From Verrucomicrobia bacterium UBA3750 (GTDB lineage: Bacteria; Verrucomicrobiota; Kiritimatiellia; RFP12; UBA1067), in assembly GCA_002371755.1 (NCBI GenBank), contig DFGM01000117.1, positions 1-40,060 of the forward strand: DNA of 40,060 nt. Direction: 5' to 3'. The position numbers and the translations under genes were made by a program. This document shows positions 32,832-40,060 of the stretch, piece after piece. The notes beneath the pieces were generated by a model that did not search any database, was not told where the DNA came from, and was given only the letters and a program-made list of their open reading frames with translations. The stretch's first letter is position 1; every line of letters begins with the position of its first letter.

Positions 32832-33356
32832 CTACGCACGCCTGCGGCGCAGCGCGAGCCCTGCCATGCCGAGAAGCAGAAGAACGCCGCTAGTCGGCTC
32901 CGGCACAACCTGCGAGACGATGTACAATTGGGCTTGGGCTTGCGACGGGTCGGTTATATTTCTGAGGGCGTAATTCTGCATGACCGTGCTGTAGGGGATA
33001 GTCGCCCAGCCGACCCTCTCGCTAGAATCTTCGGTGTACAGCTCGACAAGAAACGCCGAAAACGCCGGAGATGACGCGAAGCCGACATAGCCATCCAAGC
33101 CCTTGTCAAGCGTGTCCACGCCAAGATCGCCAACCCCCGGTCCGTATAGCGAGAGGTACGTGCTGCCGCCGTCAGCGCTTATCTTCGCGTAGTCGTATTC
33201 GACTGGAGTACCTGACAGTGTCGCGCCCGCCGCATCGCTATACGTCGCAGTGTCGGAGACCATCCAGTACAGGTAGCTGTCCACTTCGGCCCTGACCGCG
33301 CCAGCCGCGGCCGCGGCCGCGGCCGCGAGCATGAGCATGAACTTGAGAGTCTTCAT
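32832..33356 (-). CDS. PEP-CTERM sorted exported protein
   Basis: The protein has 174 residues. It has a Sec signal peptide with a long Ala run (1-23) and a typical PEP-CTERM tail at 150-174: VPEP (151-154), a hydrophobic helix (VLLLLGMAGLAL) and RRRRA. Exosortase (EpsH/XrtA-type) recognises and cleaves such tails, so the protein is probably sent to the surface or matrix. The middle (24-149) is beta-rich and of unknown function. The Ala run is coded by four copies of GCCGCG (33304-33327). No exosortase is in the window. Confidence 0.88.
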   Translation of the reverse strand: MKTLKFMLMLAAAAAAAAGAVRAEVDSYLYWMVSDTATYSDAAGATLSGTPVEYDYAKISADGGSTYLSLYGPGVGDLGVDTLDKGLDGYVGFASSPAFSAFLVELYTEDSSERVGWATIPYSTVMQNYALRNITDPSQAQAQLYIVSQVVPEPTSGVLLLLGMAGLALRRRRA

Positions 33357-33392
33357 TGTTCTTTCCTCTTTCCTGTGCTTGTTCGATTAGAA

Positions 33393-36300
33393 TTAGAGAT
33401 TGATGTCCTTCGAGTCGCCGCCGTTCAGGTACCAGAAGCCCGTTCCGGCAGGAATGGTCTCGACAGACGCAGACTTCCATACCTTCTTGACAGTCTTGCG
33501 TCCGCTGAGCTTTATCACGGTCTCGTAGTCCCAGTAGCCCCACTCGCCCTTCTCGGTGTTGTGCTCGTAGTTCTTCGGAACCGTCGCCGTCGGGACGATG
33601 ATCTTGTCGGTCGCCGCGGCACCAATCTCATTTACGTTGACCGGTTCCGTGCCAGCGGAGCCGACGAGGTTCCAGGACGGGCTTTCCGCCGTACCTGCCT
33701 CGATAGTCGCCGCGGCCTTTTCGGTAGCAGCGACCTCGCCGACGAGGTAGATGGGCTGCGTCGTGTCCTGGCGCTTCAGCCAGACGGCAGAGCCGCGCTT
33801 GACGGTGTAGGCGTCGGCTTCGGTCTCGCTTGAGCCGCCCGCGACCGTGACGGGCTGCCAGACCTTGTTCTCGTCAAGCTCCCACGCCTTGTACTTGCCG
33901 TCGGGCGCGTACGCCATCAGCTCGTCGCCGGGCGTCAACGTAGCCGTGCGGACGATGTTGGAGACGGAGATGTCGCCGCCGCCGAGCGCCTCCCACGGAA
34001 CCGCGATGGCCGTAGTCTTCGCGCCGCTCTCGACCTTCAGGACGCCGATGGTGTTGGTGGACGGAACCTCGACCTTGACACTATCGTCGCTGGTGGACGT
34101 TATGACCGCGACGGTCTTGTAGTACACGACGTTAGTCTCGGACGTCATCGCCGCGATGTCGGCCGTCAGGTCCGGCGTGGGCTGGAGGGCGCTCTGGGTG
34201 ACGGTCGTGCCGTTCGTGTCAACCGAAACGAGCTTGTACTCAACCGTGAAGCCGGTATCGACCGGAGGAACGTCGACGTTGCTCGTGATGGGCGTCGCCG
34301 AGACCGGGCCCTGCGCCGCGTCAGCCGCGACATTGGCATTCGGATCACTGCCGTCGAGGCCAAGCACGTAGTTCTCCCACTTCTTGAGACCGTTCTCGGC
34401 AGTTTCATTGAGCGCATCCTTGATTTCCTTCGCCGTCGCCTCCGACCCTGCCGGCGTGACATTCGCATCAATCCACTCCTGCGTCACCTTGATAGACGCT
34501 TCCTTCTCTTCTGTTTCGTCACCAGCCTCGACTGCGACAATATCAACCGTCGTCGCACTAATCCATGTCGCGGTGAGCGTTACATCGCCAGTCGTCCCTG
34601 CCGGAATCGCGGAGATTGCATCGCCTTCCCCGTTCACCTTCCAGCCGCCGAATACCGTACCCGCCGCCGTGTAGGTGGGAAGCGGAAGGATCGTGCTGGT
34701 CAATGAATTCGTGTATGTTGTCGCTTGCGGCAGGTTGAAGCCGTCAACCCCATCAGGAGCCTCGCCTGTATACGTTATCGTGTATTCAGGGATGTAGATG
34801 GAATATGTATACGTTCCATCGCCATTCGCCGTCTCCTTGATCTCGTAATACCATGCTGGCGCGTCGAAGAGATCAGTAACTCGCTTGTCGGTTATAATGG
34901 AAACGCCTTTGGGAATTACGAACGTATAATCACCCTTCGTTATTGAATAATCACCGAACGTCAGAGTGAAGCTGCCTCCCGTCGCCGCAATAGTGCCGGA
35001 CGAAGTGGAGTATTCGATGTCTGAAGATAATGTTACGTTCTTCTGCAACGCAATGTATTCTCCATCCACCAGCCAGCCCGCAGCAAAAGGTTCGGCGAGC
35101 GAGGTATATACTCCAGAATATCCGCCACTGACTGCCCAGTAGTAATAGACTTCGAAATTAACGGAAATCAGGAAGTAGTCGTCCTCCAATTCCACATACT
35201 CGCAGTAATCGGGAAGTTCGGGCTTCGTTTCGGTGCCGGTCAAATAGGTATTCTTAATCTTTGTGGTATTGCCTGTGCCTGAATCATTGAAGAATGAGGT
35301 TTCATCGCCATCCAGCACAATTGCACATCCTTCAAGCGTTATTGCATTGTTGACATTGGGATTATTATAGAGGATGACATATTGCTTGTTGCCAGTCGTC
35401 GACTTAGACGTAATCGTCGTATTCTTGACGAGAACTGTAATAGTATCCGCCGCCATATCCGTCTGGCCTGTCGTATCGCCTTCTATGACAATAACACCGA
35501 AGCTGTTCGATTGATGGTAGGATTTGTTATTCAAGCCTGTCAATTCGGAATCGACGATTGAGATATTCCCATTCGAACCCCACGCATTAACAGCAGACCA
35601 ACCTGTAATCGTCGAATTAGTGATGGTTAGGCCAAGATTGCTTGCGCCATTACATACATTGATTGCATAATAAGTCGCTGTAGCCGTCACAGTATCGATT
35701 GTAAGCGTTACATTGTTGCAATTGTTATTCACTTGTATTGCACGCTCCAAATTGGCGTTTGCGAGGATGGTCAAATTCTTGACCGTCACGTCAACATTGC
35801 CAGCATCAATCCAGATGGCGCGAGTTGCGGATGTGTTAAGATTGTGCCCATTGCCGTCAAGAATAATAGACTTCGTAATCTCGACAACCGCTGTAGCGCT
35901 CACATCCGTCAACAGCTGCACCGTATCGCCGCTCTCTGCGGCTTCGACGGCGGCGGCAAGCGTTCCGCATTTCGCCACAACCGTATTGCCACGGACAATC
36001 TGTGCGACGGCCTTTGCAACCAGTTTGTATTCGCCATCGTCCACATAGCAGTAGCCCTCGGGAAGATCGGGGATGTTCTCCGTTCCGTAAACCGTTGTGT
36101 CCTTGAGCTTCGTCAGACTCTCGTAGCCAGAGTCAACCATGAAGGAACAGTTGTCATTCTTTAGTTCTACAGTGCAGTTTTCGAGAACTATGCCGTTGTT
36201 AACGCTCGGATTGTTGTATACGAGCACCATCTGCTTGTTGCCTGTCGTAGAGTTTGCGACTATCGCCGTATCCTTGATCGTGATGTCATAAGCCGACGCA

Positions 36301-39300
36301 TGGGTGTCAGTCTCGCCGGTCGTGTCGCCTTCGACGATTATTACGCCAAAGTCGTTCCAGCCGTCGGCGTTGTAGCTCTTGTCGTTGACACCCGTAAGCG
36401 TCGAATCTTCAATCACGACTGTGCCGTTATCACCCCAGAGATTGACAACACCCCAGCCGGTAAGATTGGAATCCTTGATTGTGAGGTCAAGATTGACAAC
36501 ATCAGCGCAGACATTGACGGTATACATAGTCGCCGTAGCGGTGACGTTATCAATAGTCAGCGAAACATCTTCCTTGCCGGAGTCGACCTGGATGGCTCGC
36601 TCCATCTTGGCCGTCTTCGGCATTACGAGATTCTTGACCGTGACGTCAACATCGCCTGTTGTGACACGGATGCCACGAGTTGCATTCACCGTCAACTGAT
36701 GCCCATCACCATCAAGCGTAATTGACTTGCTGACGTCAACAAACGCGCTCACCGTCACATCCGTCAACAACTTGACAGTGTCGCCGTCCTGCGCGTCGGC
36801 AATAGCCGCAGCCAGCGTCGTGTACTTCGTCGCACCGATCTGCGCGACCGCCACGCCAACCGTGTACGGATATGCGTCCTTCGTCTCCGTTTCGGTATTG
36901 GCTATGCTGGTCTTGCCCGCGACACATGCATTCTCGGGAACCTCCACGTTGAACACGCCGCCCGAGACCGCGTACGGCTTCGCGTAGCTCGTCCAGGAAG
37001 ACGTGCCGCAGTCGTAGGCGAGGCCGAACGCCTTGCCCGCGACGAACGCGAACTTGCCGCCCGAGATGTACACCATCGACTCGGTGGGCTCGGAGAGCGT
37101 GCCGGAGGCAAGACCCGATCCATATTCATTAGAGACCTTGCGCACCCACATCTTGCAGTTCGCGAAGTCGCCACCGGTGATGTTGAGGCGCGTGTTGTAC
37201 GGATGGCGGATCTTCATGTCGATGAGACCGTTGATCGTGCCGCCGGAAATGTTGACTACGGTATCGATATCGCAGCCCACCGCCGTGTCGTTCGCCGCAA
37301 AATCAGCCGGGAGCGTCTGGTTCACCGTGTAGAGGTACGTATCGAAGAATATGCCGGTATCAAGGATTGTACCGCCGGAGATGTTCACGTAGTTCTTCGA
37401 CTGCACCTTCCAGCCCACGCCCGTATTCTGGTACACGCGCAGGGCAGCGTCGCCGCTCGGCGCGGAGACCGTGCCGCCCTCCATGTTGAACGTGGAGACC
37501 ACGTCCGAGCCCCAGGCGTTCGAGCTGTTGTTCACCGCGTAGGCGAGGCCGCCCGCCGTCGCGTTCTTAATCGTGCCGGAGGCGAGGGTCAGCGTGCCGC
37601 CGCAGTTGTATATCGTCACGGTCTCCTTGCTGTAGCCCGTGTCGGGCTGCGCCGTGAGCAGGACCTGTCCGTCGGCGTTCTCGCTGTTGTCCTGGATCGT
37701 CAGCGTACCTTCGTTCGTAAGGAAGTACACACTCTTCGCGTCCGTCGTGTAGCTGACCGTCTTGCCGTTCAGGTCGAGCACCACGTTCTTGCCGGAGGCG
37801 ACCGTGATGACGGCTGGCTCGGCGGAGTCGGCAATCATCGTGATCGTCGTCTCAGCGCCAGTCGTCGGCACCGCCGCGATGGCCTCGGCGAGCGTCTCGT
37901 ACTTGGTCGTGCCGATCTGGGCGACCGGCTGCGGCGCCCTGACCGTCCAGTATCCCGCGCTCGGCGTATCCACAGCCACCTCGTAGGTCTCTGTGTCGAC
38001 ATACGCGGTCGGATCGTTGTTGAACACACCGCCCGTGATGACAGTTGTCTTGACATCGCTGATTGTTCCATTGATCGTTCCGCCGGAAATTGTCGTAACG
38101 CCCTTGTAGTACGCACGCTTTGCCGAATTGATCGTTCCACCCTTGATATTCAACACGGCAGAGCCATTGTTGTACGCAACGCCATAGTTGACGACATTGT
38201 ACGTTCCGCTCAGAATCTCGATAGTGCCGGAGTTGTCCGAAAGATCCCAGCTGCCCTTATGAGTCAGCGCGCCTGATTGACCATCGCTTGTGTCGCAAAG
38301 AACAAGAGTCGCACCGCTATTAACGCTGAAGCCGTCGTTTCCAGAGCATGACACGTTGTTCCCATTGAGATCAAGCGTTATGCTCTTTCCTGACGCAATA
38401 TTGATAGTGGACGAACCGAGATCGACATCGGCGAGAAACTTGATTGTCGCAGTGCCGAGCGCATTAGCCGCTGCAAGCGCGTCGGCAAATGTCGAGTAGG
38501 CCGTTTCGCCGACCTGCGCTACAGACTGGATCACAGTCCAGGTGCCGTCGCCATTGTCCGTCACCGAGCAGCCTGGACCCAGCAACGCATCCGCAGGATT
38601 GAACGTGTAGGTCCCGCCGACAATCCTAAGCGTTCCGTTCACGGCGAACGAACCAGAGAACGTATAGGAACCGCCATTGAAGTTCACCGTCTTTCCGGCA
38701 GGAATGGTCACGACATCGGAATAATCAACATTCAATGTGACAAAATCCGAAGCCGTTGCCGCTTCGATAGCCGCTGAAATTGACGGATAGCAAACGTTCC
38801 CGATCTTTGCCTCGCAGACTCCTACCTGGTAGGGACAGTAGTCAACTCCAGAAACGGGATAAAACCCATATCCGTCAGCGAGAGAGAACCCTCTAGCAGG
38901 ATTGTTCCCGTCAGTAGGTGCATTGCTGCCAAAGTACCCGCCCGTGATGTTGAACGTAGACTTGACGGCTGCGAACAGATTAAACTTTACGGCGTTAAAG
39001 TTGGCCTGCGTGCAGTATATCTTGCCAGACGCCATGTTGAAGTTGAAGATAGTCTCGGTTGACGCCTGGATGTTGACGTGCATATCGGAATACTTGGGAA
39101 TCTCAAGCGTACCTCCGATAACGTTTACCGTAAAGTTCGTGACGCCGGAAGAGCAGGAGAAAAGGTTGTTTATGAAGGAACTATTGTTGCCGATAATAGT
39201 CCCGTAGATGTCAAAGGTCGAGCCAGTCTCTGCATTCTTGGTGTTGTATTCGACACTGCCAAAGCATTCTGCATAGACGGTGACGTTTTCGCCTAACGTC

Positions 39301-39734
39301 GCCTTCAGCCCCGTGTTGTCGGCCATCGAAACACATGGAAACACGGAATGAGACGTCGTGATTGGCGTAAGGACGATTGTGCCAGTTCCGTCTATCACAA
39401 GTTCTGCGCCATTCTGCAGATAGAACATAGGGCCAGACGGATTGGCGCTCCGCGTATACGTTACATTGTGGCCGTTGAGATCGAATACAACGCGCTTGCC
39501 GTTGACGACAAGCTTGTCGTTCCAGCCCTGGGTTGTGCTGTACTCAATGTCTTCGATCAGCTGGACCGCATCGCCATCCTGCGCCGCGGCAAAGGCATCC
39601 GCCAGCGTCGTGTACTCCGTCGTGCCGATCTTCGCCACAGGATCCGCGGCCCATGCGCTATCAGCGCAGATTAGCGCGAGGGCGAGGGCGGCGAACTTCG
39701 ACGCCATGGAACCAATAATGTCTTTTAGCTTCAT
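33393..39734 (-). CDS. giant secreted beta-helix repeat protein
   Basis: The protein has 2113 residues with a signal peptide at 1-29 (cut after DSAWA). Six or seven repeat units each begin with a VAQIGxTxYxTLAxAIAAA header and continue as right-handed beta-helix with ITLDLNGxxV rungs; headers lie near residues 33, 307, 405, 603, 962, 1242 and (weak) 1530. Units 5 and 6 are near copies of each other. About 1650-1725 is an InlB-type (Listeria-Bacteroides) repeat (FGGWKVNG ... VTLTATW). The last ~390 residues are a separate beta-rich region with LKKWENYVLGLDGSD and end GFWYLNGG. No anchor is visible at the C terminus. It is probably an adhesin or glycan-binding surface protein; no catalytic motif is seen. 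The PEP-CTERM gene is 36 nt downstream. Confidence 0.85.
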   Translation of the reverse strand: MKLKDIIGSMASKFAALALALICADSAWAADPVAKIGTTEYTTLADAFAAAQDGDAVQLIEDIEYSTTQGWNDKLVVNGKRVVFDLNGHNVTYTRSANPSGPMFYLQNGAELVIDGTGTIVLTPITTSHSVFPCVSMADNTGLKATLGENVTVYAECFGSVEYNTKNAETGSTFDIYGTIIGNNSSFINNLFSCSSGVTNFTVNVIGGTLEIPKYSDMHVNIQASTETIFNFNMASGKIYCTQANFNAVKFNLFAAVKSTFNITGGYFGSNAPTDGNNPARGFSLADGYGFYPVSGVDYCPYQVGVCEAKIGNVCYPSISAAIEAATASDFVTLNVDYSDVVTIPAGKTVNFNGGSYTFSGSFAVNGTLRIVGGTYTFNPADALLGPGCSVTDNGDGTWTVIQSVAQVGETAYSTFADALAAANALGTATIKFLADVDLGSSTINIASGKSITLDLNGNNVSCSGNDGFSVNSGATLVLCDTSDGQSGALTHKGSWDLSDNSGTIEILSGTYNVVNYGVAYNNGSAVLNIKGGTINSAKRAYYKGVTTISGGTINGTISDVKTTVITGGVFNNDPTAYVDTETYEVAVDTPSAGYWTVRAPQPVAQIGTTKYETLAEAIAAVPTTGAETTITMIADSAEPAVITVASGKNVVLDLNGKTVSYTTDAKSVYFLTNEGTLTIQDNSENADGQVLLTAQPDTGYSKETVTIYNCGGTLTLASGTIKNATAGGLAYAVNNSSNAWGSDVVSTFNMEGGTVSAPSGDAALRVYQNTGVGWKVQSKNYVNISGGTILDTGIFFDTYLYTVNQTLPADFAANDTAVGCDIDTVVNISGGTINGLIDMKIRHPYNTRLNITGGDFANCKMWVRKVSNEYGSGLASGTLSEPTESMVYISGGKFAFVAGKAFGLAYDCGTSSWTSYAKPYAVSGGVFNVEVPENACVAGKTSIANTETETKDAYPYTVGVAVAQIGATKYTTLAAAIADAQDGDTVKLLTDVTVSAFVDVSKSITLDGDGHQLTVNATRGIRVTTGDVDVTVKNLVMPKTAKMERAIQVDSGKEDVSLTIDNVTATATMYTVNVCADVVNLDLTIKDSNLTGWGVVNLWGDNGTVVIEDSTLTGVNDKSYNADGWNDFGVIIVEGDTTGETDTHASAYDITIKDTAIVANSTTGNKQMVLVYNNPSVNNGIVLENCTVELKNDNCSFMVDSGYESLTKLKDTTVYGTENIPDLPEGYCYVDDGEYKLVAKAVAQIVRGNTVVAKCGTLAAAVEAAESGDTVQLLTDVSATAVVEITKSIILDGNGHNLNTSATRAIWIDAGNVDVTVKNLTILANANLERAIQVNNNCNNVTLTIDTVTATATYYAINVCNGASNLGLTITNSTITGWSAVNAWGSNGNISIVDSELTGLNNKSYHQSNSFGVIVIEGDTTGQTDMAADTITVLVKNTTITSKSTTGNKQYVILYNNPNVNNAITLEGCAIVLDGDETSFFNDSGTGNTTKIKNTYLTGTETKPELPDYCEYVELEDDYFLISVNFEVYYYWAVSGGYSGVYTSLAEPFAAGWLVDGEYIALQKNVTLSSDIEYSTSSGTIAATGGSFTLTFGDYSITKGDYTFVIPKGVSIITDKRVTDLFDAPAWYYEIKETANGDGTYTYSIYIPEYTITYTGEAPDGVDGFNLPQATTYTNSLTSTILPLPTYTAAGTVFGGWKVNGEGDAISAIPAGTTGDVTLTATWISATTVDIVAVEAGDETEEKEASIKVTQEWIDANVTPAGSEATAKEIKDALNETAENGLKKWENYVLGLDGSDPNANVAADAAQGPVSATPITSNVDVPPVDTGFTVEYKLVSVDTNGTTVTQSALQPTPDLTADIAAMTSETNVVYYKTVAVITSTSDDSVKVEVPSTNTIGVLKVESGAKTTAIAVPWEALGGGDISVSNIVRTATLTPGDELMAYAPDGKYKAWELDENKVWQPVTVAGGSSETEADAYTVKRGSAVWLKRQDTTQPIYLVGEVAATEKAAATIEAGTAESPSWNLVGSAGTEPVNVNEIGAAATDKIIVPTATVPKNYEHNTEKGEWGYWDYETVIKLSGRKTVKKVWKSASVETIPAGTGFWYLNGGDSKDINL

Positions 39735-39752
39735 TGTTTTCTTTCTCCGTTG

Positions 39753-40019
39753 TTAACGTGAAATGGATTTGTCTTCTTCGGTCTCGGCGACTTCCTCAAC
39801 GTCTTTGCCGAAGCAGCCGGCGACATAAGCAACGGCAATAGCCAGCCCAACCGCCGCCGCGATTGCGAGCAGAATCTCGACAAAGAACACCATATACCAG
39901 CCGTTCGTCTCCGCCGCGCAAAGGTTCTGCGCAGCCAACAATATGATGCAAACTATGGTGGTCTTCCATATCGCGGCCTTTCCTAGAAAACTGCGAAATG
40001 ACCGCCTACAAGCTGGCAA
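39753..40019 (-). CDS. small membrane protein, start uncertain
   Basis: Up to 88 residues from a TTG at 40019, and the frame stays open to the window edge. There are two hydrophobic segments (TTIVCIILLAAQNLCA, and WYMVFFVEILLAIAAAVGLAIAVAYVAGC) and an acidic soluble tail (KDVEEVAETEEDKSISR). No good ATG exists before the first hydrophobic segment, and the part upstream overlaps a palindrome, so the true start is unknown. It lies 18 nt before the giant gene and may share its transcript. The family is not recognised. Confidence 0.5.
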   Translation of the reverse strand: MPACRRSFRSFLGKAAIWKTTIVCIILLAAQNLCAAETNGWYMVFFVEILLAIAAAVGLAIAVAYVAGCFGKDVEEVAETEEDKSISR

Positions 40020-40047
40020 ATAAGCGCGCTTAAGCGCGAGCAGCTTG
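40010..40047. other. nested palindrome at the window edge
   Basis: CGCGCTTAAGCGCG (40025-40038) is a perfect 14-bp palindrome, enclosed by CAAGCTG (40010-40016) and CAGCTTG (40041-40047). On the minus strand it lies just upstream of the small membrane protein and could be an operator, an REP-like element or a terminator of an unseen upstream gene. Confidence 0.5.
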
Positions 40048-40060
40048 CAAATGGGGGGGT

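Noticed and set aside
1..40060. tRNA, rRNA or known structured RNA genes
   Set aside because: No cloverleaf, T-loop (GTTCGANTC) with matching acceptor, or rRNA-like sequence was recognised by eye; a covariance-model scan was not possible.

Overview
The window is a high-GC, densely coded stretch of a bacterial chromosome. It probably comes from the PVC superphylum, most likely a gut-type Kiritimatiellae-like Verrucomicrobiota. The main grounds are a PEP-CTERM protein, a giant beta-helix protein with InlB-like repeats, sialidase and tandem GH43 genes, and a REP-associated transposase. No rRNA or marker gene allows a firm placement, so the taxonomy is inference.

Left part (1-9300). A tightly overlapping operon runs from a thiazole synthase of the Thi4 type through thiE, a tcdA-like E1 enzyme and a HydE-like radical SAM protein to a pyridoxal/HMP-type kinase. 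Convergent to it is nth (endonuclease III). nth shares a compact, dyad-symmetric divergent promoter with a second operon: a zinc-ribbon protein, a SNF2 helicase, a SWIM-finger protein, a 63-residue protein and ybeY. The 3' end of ybeY is replaced by a 44-bp-arm inverted repeat that precedes a RAYT (HUH transposase) gene.

Middle (9262-11393) is a small AT-richer accessory patch: the RAYT, a hypothetical membrane-associated protein, and about 500 bp with an orphan leftward terminator but no convincing gene.

Right-centre (11394-24600) is mostly carbohydrate and nucleoside metabolism. It has a secreted two-catalytic-domain GH43 protein overlapping an SDR gene. A leftward operon holds a secreted sialidase, an M18 aminopeptidase and a Gfo/Idh/MocA dehydrogenase, and diverges from a lactate-permease-family transporter. 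A second leftward operon holds deoA/pdp, a membrane protein fusing a pseudopilin-G-like domain to GH2-type Ig domains, a Bat-type VWA protein and fucU. Upstream of deoA is an exactly 22-bp-periodic repeat array.

Right part (24600-40060). A secreted protein with 21 cysteines is followed by recC-recB with no recD, a small hypothetical gene and a cluster of palindromic repeats. The final 8 kb is a leftward block of cell-surface genes: a small membrane protein at the edge, a 2113-residue beta-helix protein, a PEP-CTERM protein and another secreted protein.

Running through the window is a recurrent promoter element, AAATTTGGTATAATATG (extended -10, no good -35), seen at seven places. A degenerate eighth copy drives nth. 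At nth and the GH43 gene the -10 lies 7 nt from the start codon, which predicts leaderless mRNAs.
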